From NCBI GenBank assembly GCA_023053545.1, contig JAKZAN010000006.1:3539001-3603000 (forward strand): a stretch of DNA of 64,000 nt. The letters are read 5' to 3'. The notes beneath the pieces are model-generated. The model saw nothing but the letters and a program-made list of their open reading frames with translations, made no database searches and was not told the DNA's origin. This DNA is from Lepidurus packardi. Taxonomy: Eukaryota > Arthropoda > Branchiopoda > Notostraca > Triopsidae. Within the stretch, counting starts at the first letter, position 1. Each line of letters starts with the position of its first letter. Below are positions 11,723 through 22,923 of the stretch, piece after piece. Position numbers and translations under genes: made by a program.

Positions 11723-14700
11723 ATGGATCAGTATTCTAACAAGCAAGGGATGTGGCCAAGGCGGAATGGTAAGTTTTAATGTTACTGCATTGTAATTGAA
11801 TTCCGAATCGAGGTTTTACAGTTCTGCCGCGTCTTGGTGGTTTATTGAGATTTTACTTGCTTATCTTACGTTACGTGTACGTCTCCAAAACATTCTTGTT
11901 TTCTAGCATTAAACTCTTTACTATCGTTTTTATCTTCCAGTCAGTCAGGGTGGCCAGAGCAATAACCCGGTTGGACTGCTTGCTATGCAGCAGCAGCAGC
12001 AGTCTCTTAATCAAGCACAAATTGGCCAAGCTTCCTTGTCGCAGCAATTAAACCAGCAATATGGGCAATTGGGTCATATTCAACTAGGAATCAATCAAGT
12101 TCAGCTAAACACTTCGTCAAACCCAGCTCAGCTTTCTCAATCACTGGGAGTCGGTACTGGACAACTAGCACAGTCCCTGTCGCAGTATGGGCAAGTTCAA
12201 GTCAACCAGGCCCAAGTTTCTGGCCTAAACAATGCTGGACTGAATCAACAACCCCTCTTCCAGACGGGCCTTGGTTTGGCACAGGTATTGTAGCCAGGTG
12301 TTTCTCATGTAGTTTTTGATTTTTCTGCTTTTGATAGGGTATTAACTTGCAGCAAGGAAATCTGCTACAGCAGCAAACAGTACACCAGGCTAGTCTTATG
12401 GGAAATACGCTTGGCAACAGCGTCAGTCTTGCATCTACCATTCCTACTCAAGTTACCAATCTCTTGGAATTTTCAAAGAAAGGGTATATTAAATACGTTT
12501 CTTGTTGTAGGGCCTGAACTATGCCCAGAATCGCAATATGCAGCAGCAGCAGCAAGCAATGGGTGGGAGCTTTGGAGGTTCGGACATACCAGGGTTATTG
12601 CAACAACAGCACGCATCGCAATCCCAAACAAAACAAAGAGTTTTTACTGGGACCGTCACTAAGTTACATGACACGTTTGGATTCGTCGACGAAGACGTCT
12701 TTTTCCAATTCAAGTACGTGGATATTGTATCGTTCGTAGTAAAGTTAATTATTTTGTTTTGTAGCGTTGTAAAAGGAGCACTTCCACGCTTGGGAGATCG
12801 AGTATTGGTGGAGGCTAATTACAATGCTAATATGCCCTTCAAATGGAACGCCTCTCGGGTCCAACTGTTGGGATCACAAGGCCAGAGTAACATGTCGCAA
12901 GGGCAGTCCAGTGGTTTTGCTAACGTAGGACAGTATGGTACTAACGCGAATGATCCGCGGAACTCCGCAAACGCTAGAGGCTACGCAAGTAGTGCCCAAA
13001 ACTACAGCACAGCTCCACAACCAGGTACAAACCTGAAAATCTGAATAAAAAATTGGTTTACGTGAAGTTCTCTTTCGTCCTTATAAAGAGTATAATCGAC
13101 CAATGCCCCCAGCAAGGAGACCCATGGACAGACCGCGAGATCGTGATATGCGGGAAAGAGAACGTGACAGGGAAAGGGAGAAGGATCGTCCTATACGAGA
13201 TTTGTCACGTGATAAAGATAGGATGGATGACCGCGAAAGACGTGAAGTAGTGTCTGTTAGTATGAACGTTATATTTAGTACCTTTTTAACAATTAAATTT
13301 TGTCAGAGAGAACGCAGGGGAAGGGACAATGCTAGCCGGAGTCGCAGTCCCGCGTCTCGTAAACGAAGCCGTAGTCCAAAACTCCGTAGTCGTTCTCGAT
13401 CACGTTCTCGGTCTCCACCACGCCGTAAAACTAAACTGGCTCCACGCTACACTGTACAAGTAATCGTGCGCTTCTCTCAGCTATAAATGATTTTTTAATT
13501 TCTTTTCTTTATATCAGGTTCCTAAGGTATCTTTGGACGCAAAAGAAGCTAACATTCTGGACTTAAAGCGTCGATACGGCAATTTGTACATACCGTCGGA
13601 TTTCTTTTTGACGCAAATGCCATGGCAAGAAGCTTTCCCTGCTTATCAGCCTTTGGATCTGGATAAAGCATGTGCTTTCCATATACTGAGCAAAGAAGTA
13701 GCAGGACCACTTAATGATGTGGCGTTGGAACCTGAAGATGCGAATTATACTTACAGCGCAAAGGTAAAACTTGACTTTTTTCCAATTTAACCTTATTACG
13801 ACTGTATTTCGTGAAGGAAAATGGATTAAACATAGTGTGTTCTTTTTTGTGTCAGGTAATGCTATTAAGCTTACCACCGTTACAGGAAATTTATCGTTCG
13901 ATCTGTGGAAATAATTGCGACAACGCTGAGGAAAAAGTTCATCCAGCACGCTTAATTCGTTTCTTGGTTGGTCTTCGAGGCAAACAAGAAACCATGGCCA
14001 TTGGCGGGCCCTGGAGTCAATCAATGGATGGTCCAAATCCTGAATCTGACCCGGGAGTGCTGGTCAAAACTGCTATAAGAACATGCAAAGCACTAACAGG
14101 CATTGATTTGAGCCATTGCACCCAGTGGTAAGTTGACTTTCCACGTCATGTTTGTTTATTCTCCAATTTTGTTGTAATATTGAACAACCTTTGTCCTTCA
14201 TTCCTAACATAATCGGAAAGACCTTCCAATGAGTGTCACAGTCAGAACCGTGACCATTTTCTAGTGAGGTAAAACATAGGTGCCGCTTCCTTATAATATC
14301 TCAATTTCCTTTGCTTCCAATGTGTCAATTTTTTTTTTTAAACTTTATCATTGTACTGGATACCTTCGGGAAGTTGCTGCCCTCGTCTTATCACATTATC
14401 GTATTATGGTTTTGGTATTGATGCAATAATTTGTTCCTGATGGCACAGGTATCGCTTTGTGGAGATACATTACCGACGCGGAGAATCTACCCACAAAGGT
14501 CGCACTATCCCTCCACGGCGTGAGACTGTCGTCATTTTCTTGCCGGATATTTGGAGCTGCTTGCCCACTCATTTGGAGTGGCAGAGTCTTCAGCTTTCTC
14601 ATCTAGAACAATTTGAACAGAAAACGAGTATTCCTGCTGGCGGAGTTTATACCATCGATTCTTCTCAACCTGCTCCTGCTCCTACTGATATTGAGCCTCT

Positions 14701-15618
14701 TACGACGACACCCGAGGAAGAAGCAGACAACAAGGCATCTTACTCTTTTACCTTTTAGTTTTGACTTCCCAGTCACTATCGAATAGTATCCGTGTTTTGT
14801 GCGACGTGCAAACTCTCCTGCGAAAGAGTTGGCGTTTCTTTTTGTGATTGAATTAGCATTCAGAGGCGAAGAAGGAAAAAGCCGAGATTTTCTTGTCAAT
14901 GAGCTGATTATCAAAGCATGATTCGCCAGCAAACCTCTGTGCTCATAATTTCTAGACTTCACCGGATTGCTTCCTAACACGGATCTTATTTTCTTTCCCA
15001 GGGAGACGAGGAGATGGAAGATTCGGAGCCAATGGAGCCCAAGAAAGAACCAACTCATTACTCGGTTTTGGATACTAAGACTATGAACGTAAGCTTAACG
15101 CAAGCTTTTTCTTTAATACTCTCGACTTATATTTTCCTTTTTTTAGGTTGCTGAGCTAAGAGCAGAGTTAGAAGTTCGTTCTCTTATTTGTAAAGGTCTA
15201 AAATCCCAGTTAGTTGCCCGGCTTAACAAAGCGGTGAAAAGCGAGGCTGAACAAGAGGAGCAAACTGAACTGAAAGGCGAAGAACCTGAGGTGAAGGACG
15301 AAATTGACAGAGAAATACCACCCCCCGCCCCGGAAATACAAGTAATAAACTTGCCACCGTTAGAATTGTATTATCATTTTGTCGTTTACCTTCAAAGCTT
15401 TTACCTGTTCCCGTTGAAAACAAGCCAGAAAATCTGGCGCTGAAAAAGCTGTACAAGTTGCCTGATACGCCACATATTTTAGTTTATCCTTCGAGAACTG
15501 CCAAAGGAGGTAAACTGGAATGTACGGTTATGAGTCTGTCTTTGTTGCTTGACTACCGGCAGGAAGATAATAAGGTAACGACAAAGGATTTTATTCAATT
15601 TAAATGGGGCTCTACAGT

Positions 15619-15655
<37 letters not shown>

Positions 15656-16960
15656 AGGAGCACTCGTTCGAAGTTAGTCTTTTCTGTGAGCTTTTCAATG
15701 AGATGCTTTTACGTGATTTTGGATTCCGTATTTACCGAGCTTTGCATGAAGCCCCAGATGCAGCAAAAGGTGACAAGGATGAAAAAGTAAAGGAAAGCTG
15801 GTATTGTGAAGCAAACAAATAATGACCCAAATGTAGGATAAAAAACGTGATAAAACCAAGAAAAAAGACAAGAAAGAAGATTGCAAGGAGGATAAAAAAG
15901 AGACCATTGGAGATAGTAAAGATGAAGCGCTGGGTAGTAGTGACGAATCCAAATCTGTGGAAATTGAAGTAAGATTTAGCTTTTTTATGTTTTTAATGAG
16001 CTCTTATTGTGCATTTTGAAGGAATTGAAGGTGAGAAAGGGATCTGATTCGACCACAGATAACAGTTTGCTGTTAGCTGGATCGTATTTTGATTTGGGTC
16101 ATTGTGGCTACATACTGGATAAGGATTTGGAAGAGATCTTGTATACTTTGGGGTTAAACTTATCCCGAGCCCAGGTTAAGAAGCTAGTTCAAAAAGTATC
16201 GACCAAAAGTGGCTTTAATTACCGCAACCTTACAGAGAGCTCTAACCCTAGCGCAACAGAATGTGACAGGGCTAGTGCATTGCTTCAAGAGTTAGCTGCA
16301 GGTATACAAATGGTATTTTTTTACCAACAGGATAGACCATTTTTTTTTTCCCCGCACGGGATCTAGGTAACAAAATTTCGGTATTGTCTCCCAAAGAAAC
16401 GGTTGACATGGGCTCAACCAATGGGAACGCACCGGGTATTGTGTCATACAAGGGAAGTGTGGTTGACGTTGAGCAGCTTTTTTTAAAATTGGAGCGTTCG
16501 GAAAAGACTCGTCACAGCACTGAAAATCGCCTGCGAGAACTGGAGGCTGAGCTAGGTAAATTAAGAACCGGGAAAGAAAAACTTGGGATATTTAAAATGT
16601 TCTCCTGTTTTCTGTAGAGGAAACTAAATCTACGGCCACAGAGAAGACTTCTGCTTTGCAGTTGATTACGAAAAACTTTAAATCACAGCAAGAAAAACTA
16701 AAAGCTTCGGACGCCAAAATTATTCTTTTAAAAGTAAGTTTAGTTGTCTTAGCTATAGTGCTCGAATCATACTTGCTGTTGTTTTCTAGGAGGAAGTGGG
16801 TCAATTTGTAGAAGCCGTTAACCGAATTCATGACATCACAACTATTTTAAACAAAAGCAAAAACGGGCAAACTATTGCTGTAGATGAGAGGCCTGTTTTA
16901 ATCAAAGAGGACGCCAGTGATTTAAAAGTTGAAGTGGACATTTCTGGTCTCAATGAATAA
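11723..16960 (+). CDS. CCAR1: Cell division cycle and apoptosis regulator protein 1
   Basis: Nuclear coactivator linking Mediator to transcription factors. Nineteen exons: 11723-11768, 11941-12284, 12338-12451, 12511-12713, 12765-13024, 13089-13246, 13307-13459, 13518-13763, 13856-14127, 14449-14734, 15002-15088, 15147-15341, 15398-15574, 15658-15786, 15837-15968, 16022-16301, 16367-16555, 16618-16733, 16790-16960; 1185 residues, close to the usual length. Domain order is typical: Gln-rich N-terminus; S1-like fold at about 211-265 (VFTGTVTKLHDTFGFVDEDV); Arg/Glu then Arg/Ser tract at 323-425; DBC1 domain from 427 (LYIPSDFF, CKALTGIDLSHCTQW); SAP motif at about 724-757; a charged region; EF-hand-like segment from 935 (GYILDKDLEEILYTLGL); C-terminal coiled coil. 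The exon 10 end uses a GC donor or else an earlier GT at 14645. One intron holds a poly(T) run. Confidence 0.95.
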
Positions 16961-17341
16961 CCATATAGTTTCTTTTATTGTGGTGTGCCTAGTGAAAATC
17001 ATGGTAGCGCTAGCGGATTTAGCTAGATTTAATAAAACAAAAGAAGTATGATGGTACAACTGGCATTGTCATTCGTTTCTTTCTTAGCGCAGAAGCGGAT
17101 TTTTGTTTGTAATTGATTTTGGCTGAATCATTCAAACAGCATGAGAGGATTACAGGTGTGCTGGATTACTCTAATATGCAAAGTGGCATGTCAGGCATTC
17201 AAGCGAGACAACCCCGAGGGTCGTTACCGGGTGTTTTCACAATCGATGGGAAGACAATATGTGACTGCTGAACTTGTTCGTGCCTTCCAGTACTCTTGTC
17301 AGGTTTACGCGAAGTTGTACGTCGCGCGTCTCATTTGCACG
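16961..17341. other. Short spacer between CCAR1 and the DEG/ENaC array
   Basis: Holds the CCAR1 AATAAA (17030 area). The frame of the first channel gene stays open back to an ATG at 17141, so part of this spacer could be coding. Confidence 0.4.
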
Positions 17342-19435
17342 ATGTTTAAGCAAGAGCAGCAATTTTTTAAGAGAAATTTAAAGTCTTCTTCCGTTCAATG
17401 GGAAGGAAACCTTTCCAGAGTTAAGAGAATACGAAGGAGGCCTAGTTGGATCCACATGGAGAAAAAAGTCGGCTTTATGGCCATTACTAAAGATTGGCTT
17501 TTGTCGTCGAGTATGCACGGTTTAAAGTACATTGCTGAAGACGGAAGACACTGGATTGAAAGGTCAAAAACAAATTCGTTTACTGTATTTGCATACGTGT
17601 CATTTATTTTTTCTCTAGGATTTTTTGGATAATATTGTTTTGCTGCTCTCTAAGCCTTACGGTTTGCTTGACCATGAAAATGTGGGAAAAATGGGAGGAT
17701 TCCCCAGTGTACACCGCGTTGGGTTCAACTTCTTACCCAGTTCGCGATATGCCTTTCCCGGGGGTTACAATTTGCAATGTTAACAAAGTCCTCAGGTCCA
17801 AACTAGTTGATTGGCTAGATAAGTACGACTTTGCGGTATGCCTATTTCTGTTTGATGCTTTTGTTCCCTAGAAATAACCGGAGCGTTGCAGATGAAACGA
17901 CGTTACGAAATATCGCCGAGTTAATTGTCGCGGTAGTCAGTCCTCGTGATATGTCCAGCGTTGAAGTCAGTAAGCATGAAGAAATCATGCGACAATTCAA
18001 TTTAACTGGTGATGACGTTTTAGTCTTAATGAAAGAGGTAAATACTTGTAATTACTTTTATTGTTGTTTTTCAAAATGTATGTTTGTTAGGTGGCTCAAC
18101 CCTGTGAAGACATGATTCAAATGTGTACTTGGCAAGGAAATGTGAGTTGTATTGAACATTTCCATTTGTGGCTCACCGACAGTGGATATTGCTGCGTTTT
18201 CAATGCTTACGATCCCGCGGAAAGGATGAAAACCCTATCCAGGTATACATATACTAGACCAATGTATATCGTCAGAAGCGTTATTTGCCTAGTGGGCGCA
18301 ATGCCAACACTTCAAATTGGTACGTACTGGGTACTTCAGAAGGGGTTAGCAATGGGTTGACACTTCACTTACAGCCGGATCTCTCCGAATATATTGTTAC
18401 TTCTTCAGCCTTCGTAGGATTTCAAGTACAAAGTTTTTCTTAATACGTTTCATTCCTTTTCTGAAAACTGAGTTGCAGGTCCAGATACATCATCCGGAAG
18501 ATATTGCTGAGCCAGAAGAGAAAGGATTTCCAGTCAGTGAAAGCACGGAAGCCTTTGGTGCTATTAGCGCATACCATATTTCGTCTACAAGAAAGATCAG
18601 TTCTATGTCTCTGTCTGAAAGGATGTGCTTTGTATACGATAATAACGAAGCACGGACTCTTCATTATTTTACTAATTACTCCTTGATTAATTGCTTCGCG
18701 GAAAGCTTGAGTTTCAGCGTGGAAGAAGCTTGCAAGTGCGTACCCTACTCCTTCGCTTTTGGAGAAGCCCGCGCCAGTGCTTGCAACATTAGTCAATATC
18801 CATGCTTATTAGACGTCATACGTAAGTGGTTGAACCTTTTAAACCGCCTTGACCCCGAAATTTCAAATACCAAGCTTTATTAGTTGATACAACGCGAAGT
18901 GATCCCATAGCTAGAAAGTGTTTGCCTACTTGTGATGATACGTTCTTTAACGTGGATGTGACGTACGGGCTCATAGCGGATGCCTTCTTTCAGCCAGACA
19001 TAAGGTACAGAAAAGCTCGGCAGTGATCAAATTAAACTCTATCTCGTTTTTTTTTACAGCTCAAATTTAATGCCTGCTAATCAAGCCATTTTACATCTTT
19101 TTTATCAAAGTCGCTTCGGGGTGAGTTACATTACGGACGAGCTCTTTGGAGTTTCAGATTTCGTTGGTGAGTTCCGTTTCTATGCAGATATATTTTAACA
19201 CACATTGCGAAATATTTTTTTCTTTCTAGCTGCTTCTGGCGGAAATTTTGGATTGGGTTTCGGATTTAGTCTACTGAGCGCGATTGAAATTGTGTATTTC
19301 TTTACAATTCGTTGGTTTTTCGTAAATTGGCCAGCACTTTTCCGTTCGAAACGCAAAACCGTCCCTATATATGACCCAACACAAAAACAATCCCATCTTG
19401 CTGTTATCAATTTAGATTTCAATACCGATATCTAA
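17342..19435 (+). CDS. DEG/ENaC channel, array copy 1
   Basis: Trimeric amiloride-sensitive-type cation channel subunit, plasma membrane. Nine exons: 17342-17562, 17619-17822, 17872-18037, 18091-18242, 18293-18425, 18479-18821, 18884-19004, 19060-19166, 19230-19435; 550 residues. It has the gating HG motif (MHGLKYIAED), TM1 (about 75-97), the post-TM1 FPGVTICN motif, the Cys-rich extracellular loop (CTWQG, GYCCVFN, CKCVPY) and TM2 with the G-x-S filter (GFGFSLLSAIEIVYFF). The cytoplasmic tail is about 45 residues, the longest of the array. The start is uncertain: the frame is open to an ATG at 17141, which would add 67 residues. Ligand or stimulus cannot be read from sequence; pickpocket, ASIC and FaNaC relatives sense acid, peptides or touch. 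Confidence 0.92.
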
Positions 19436-19797
19436 AGAACCATGTGTAACATAAATCGTGACATTAGTAGTTGTTTTGTATAATTGGGTAGACCCATTAA
19501 TATTTAACTAATTCACCTGTCCCATACACTATTCAGTATGCGATGTCTTTCACTTTTTCCTTATATGTACTTATCTCGTGGATGCCATTTTGAACAGAGA
19601 GACAACATAATGAGCTGATGCAACTTTTATCAATAGCGAGAGCAGAGAAAAAAAAAGTCCACACCTACTACAATCTTTCTCTTTTCTTCCATTTGTTTGC
19701 TTTTTCCTTACCGCAAAGACTGGGAAGACGAAGTCCTGGTCATTTTATTATTACTTTCCGCCAAGTAAAGACAAGTTCGAGCGCTATAATTCTTTCA
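19436..19797. other. Spacer between array copies 1 and 2
   Basis: No gene. The frame of copy 2 is open back to an ATG at 19618, which lies without homology and is likely leader. Confidence 0.4.
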
Positions 19798-22033
19798 ATG
19801 GGGTCAAATTTCGTGAAAATAAGCAAGCAATACTTTTTAAACAGTTCCGTTCATGGACTTAAGTATATTGCGGAAGAAGGACGGTTTCTTTGCGAAAGGT
19901 AATTCGACTTGTAATTAAATGATACCGGCTTCTATATCTTGATGCTGTTTACACAATTGCAGGCTCTTATGGTTGGTTCTGTTCGTTTTCGGACTCTTGG
20001 TTTCAATCTATTTCACAGACAAGTTGTGGGATAAATGGCAAATGACGCCGGTTTATATTGGATTGAACTCCACTTCGACACCGGTCTCCGAGTTGCTTAT
20101 GCCAGCGATTACTATATGTTCTGTATTTCAACAAGGCGGCAAATTTAACAGTAACAGATCCCAGATTTTGAAAAACTTATCGAACGGTACAAACTTGGAT
20201 GAGGATAGAAGGTGAATCTCTTTCAAAAATAATTACACCATTTTAACAAGTTTGAGACAGGTCCTGGAGTGCCTGGAAAAACGTTGCGCGTGGATTGACT
20301 ACATCGGACGAGGGTTTTTTGGCTAACTCAGAAACCATCATGAAGGAAAACATGGTTTCCAACAACATGAGTCTAGAAGAGGCACGGCTTGCCATAATCA
20401 ATATCGCCAAATTAGTATATTTCAAACTTAGTATGACAATGAACAATTTGGTGTACACCAAATTGTTGCATGGTCATACTAAGTTTGAAATATAAAGGTG
20501 CAATTGCAGATTGGAATATCATGTGGTGACGTATTGGTATCTTGCTCTTGGCGTGGTAAAAGTGTGGATTGCTCACAGTTGTTCTCCAAAGTTCGTACAG
20601 ATAGTGGGTTTTGTTGTGTCATGCAGGAAATGAAACTTCAACATACGGAAATAAGCCCCAGGTACAGCCAAAAGTTAACTGAGATTTTTAAAAGTAAACC
20701 CTCAAATTTTCTTGCCCATTATAGTAATAATTGGGTCAGCTTTCCCTTCTTGACCAATATTTCCGCAAGCTTGACATCTCAGTAATGCTTATATTCTCCA
20801 TACCTATTTTGCTTTAACCTTCTTAGTGTTAGGAACTCGGACGAGCCCAAAATTTCTAATTTAAGCCAACTTTTGAGCCCAATAAGTGCTGGAATTGGAT
20901 CTGGTTTGACTGTGACCTTACGGAAAGCTTTTCAACCTGCTCCTACTCTATTGAACTTCGCTTCATTCTCTTTTGTAGGTTACAAGGTAAGCAGTGGAGA
21001 AAATGAGCTACCAGTCCAGCTTTACTATATTTCAACAAAAGGATTTGTGTGCGTATAAGGTCAAATGTGTGGCGCAGGCGACTTACTAGAAATTTTTATA
21101 GATTTTATATTTTTATAAACTTTTTAATAGGTTTTATAAATTCTTGTAAACGGTTTTTGTAGACTTTTATATTTTACGTTTAAAGCTATGTTTGAAAGGT
21201 TTTAGTGCATTCCCATGAAGAATACCCTGAAGTTCACGAACGAGGTTTTGCTGTGCCGACCCAAAGCGAAACGTATGTCAGAATTAATCCATTCGTCGTG
21301 GGTACGACGGAAGCTGCAGCTGCATTGCCGGTCATGGAAAGGAAATGTTACAACGCTGACGAAAGAAAGTTGAGAATATTCGGGCGGTACAGTTTGCCTA
21401 ATTGTCTGGTAGAATGTTCCACATTATATATCATGGAAAAATGCGGATGTTGTCCTTTCAAATATGCCAGTAAGTTACTTTCGTTAAATGCCATCTAAAA
21501 ACAGCTGAGAGTTTGTAGAGCCAAACGCTACAAATTTCTGCGACACAACTAGCTCACTGCGATGTATGAAAACAGCTTTGGGTATTATACTAACGTTAAC
21601 TAGAGACATTTTGACGTTTTTGCTTTGTGTAGACGAAGTACGAAACAATCAAACTGGACTTTGCGGAAACTGTCTGATTACATGTCAGCAAATCCTCTTT
21701 GATGTTAAGGTTGCTAATGTTCCGTCTCTCAGTCAAATGTAAGTATAAATTATAATGGTTAGCTGGAGTATAACAAAAATAAATTTAGAAACATTGTCTA
21801 CTTCTATTTTCCCGAAGAGTCTATCACGGGATATATTCGAGACGTCATGTACGACTGGCCCGGTTTCATATGTAAGATACACGTTCTGTCCTCTTTCTTT
21901 AAAACATATCTTTGTTTACATTTCGGCTTTAGCTGCGGCGGGCGGACTTTTGGGATTAGGTTTTGGTTTTTCACTGCTTAGTGCTGCCGAGTGTGTTTAC
22001 TTCTATACCTTTCGTTGGGCTGCTGAAAATTAA
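19798..22033 (+). CDS. DEG/ENaC channel, array copy 2
   Basis: Second channel subunit of the array. Ten exons: 19798-19898, 19963-20211, 20261-20414, 20498-20661, 20827-20986, 21199-21469, 21519-21581, 21633-21738, 21789-21871, 21933-22033; 483 residues. HG motif (VHGLKYIAEEGR), TM1 (WLVLFVFGLLVSIYF), a MPAITICS motif with Ser in place of the usual Asn, extracellular cysteines (CSWRGKSVDC, GFCCVM, CGCCPFKYA) and TM2 with G-x-S filter (GFGFSLLSAAECVYFY) are all present. The cytoplasmic tail after TM2 is only a few residues. Intron 3 (20415-20497) is almost wholly an inverted repeat. The start at 19798 gives an N-terminus of the length seen in copies 3 and 4. Closest in exon layout and N-terminus to copies 1 and 6. 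Confidence 0.92.
20416..20494. repeat. Near-perfect 79-base inverted repeat filling an intron
   Basis: Arms of about 39 bases flank the centre GTGTACAC (20451-20458). The outer 22 bases (TATATTTCAAACTTAGTATGAC type) match exactly and the inner part differs by two or three positions. It occupies 79 of the 83 bases of intron 3 of array copy 2, leaving only the splice ends. Confidence 0.9.
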
Positions 22034-22923
22034 CTTTCCGTACATGCTACATGGAAGTACCGTGTAAGGTAATACCTATGTGTTGCCCACCTGCACGGCT
22101 ATTTTGTGTGTGCAATTATTACATTCTAAATTACTAAATCAATAAATTCGTGCTCTTCACTTCGACACATTTTTTTATTTAAGACACATTTCGGAAATAA
22201 GTGCTTTGCGTACATATGGTATATATCATCCAAGAGCCTTTACTAACGACCAATACTAAGTGGCAGTTCTCCTGCACTCTTTGTGGTGCTTATTATTTTG
22301 TAAGAAGAATGCGAATGCTTTCTAAAAGAATCGAAGGCAGTAAAGTCAATTAGTCCAGCCTGTCAGGTGCGTGTCAAACGAAAGAGAAAACCTCCAAGGG
22401 TGCGTTCCAATTGCGAACTCGACTAGGGAGTTGAGTTTTCTGAACTCGGGTTGAGTAAACCCGCGTCCCAATAGGCACTTGTACTATTCAATCGGGTTAT
22501 GGTTGGAATCGATATAACTTGTAATCAGAGACAATGAATCTTAGTTTGAATCAATGAAGCTTTGTTTTGTTTACATGGAACCACGACTCCACCTAGCACC
22601 CAGACGCGAAACGTCCCCCAACTCGCTTCTGCTGTGTTCAACCCTGATCCAAAGTGGAGTCGAACAACCCTTCCCCAAACTCCGCTTTGAACCCGAGTTT
22701 GGCCACTTGAAACAGGCGAGTTCTGGAACCCGAGTTGAAAACCCACTTCAACCCGGGTTGAGTCGCCAATTGGAACGCACCCTTAGTCCATGCACAATAA
22801 CCACCAAAATGTAGGAATGAATACTGGAGCAGGCGCCTGAAGTGGACATTCATTGATAGATCCTTTTTTTCGTATAAGAGTGGTATTGTTAAACGCAGAG
22901 AACCATAACTAACATAGATTGCG
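22034..22923. other. Spacer between array copies 2 and 3, with a MITE-like insert
   Basis: Apart from the element at 22396-22784 and a poly(A) signal near 22141, no feature is supported. Confidence 0.5.
22396..22784. mobile_element. MITE-like non-autonomous element
   Basis: A 389-base stretch bounded by terminal inverted repeats: it begins AAGGGTGCGTTCCAATTG and ends with the reverse complement of the same 18 bases. The match continues imperfectly inwards (CGAACTC against GCGACTC). The interior is rich in CCCGAGTT and AACCCGGGTT-type direct and inverted copies and has no transposase frame; the open frames listed on both strands are by-products of these repeats. I see no clear target duplication at the flanks. 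Structure fits a hAT- or P-like MITE, but the superfamily is inferred only. Confidence 0.7.

Noticed and set aside
15620-15653. Long poly(T) run
   Set aside because: A simple tract in a CCAR1 intron just before its acceptor; an extended pyrimidine tract, not a mobile element end.
17141-17341. Possible 67-residue N-terminal extension of array copy 1
   Set aside because: In frame and open, but no other copy has such an extension and it lacks homology; the ATG at 17342 was preferred.
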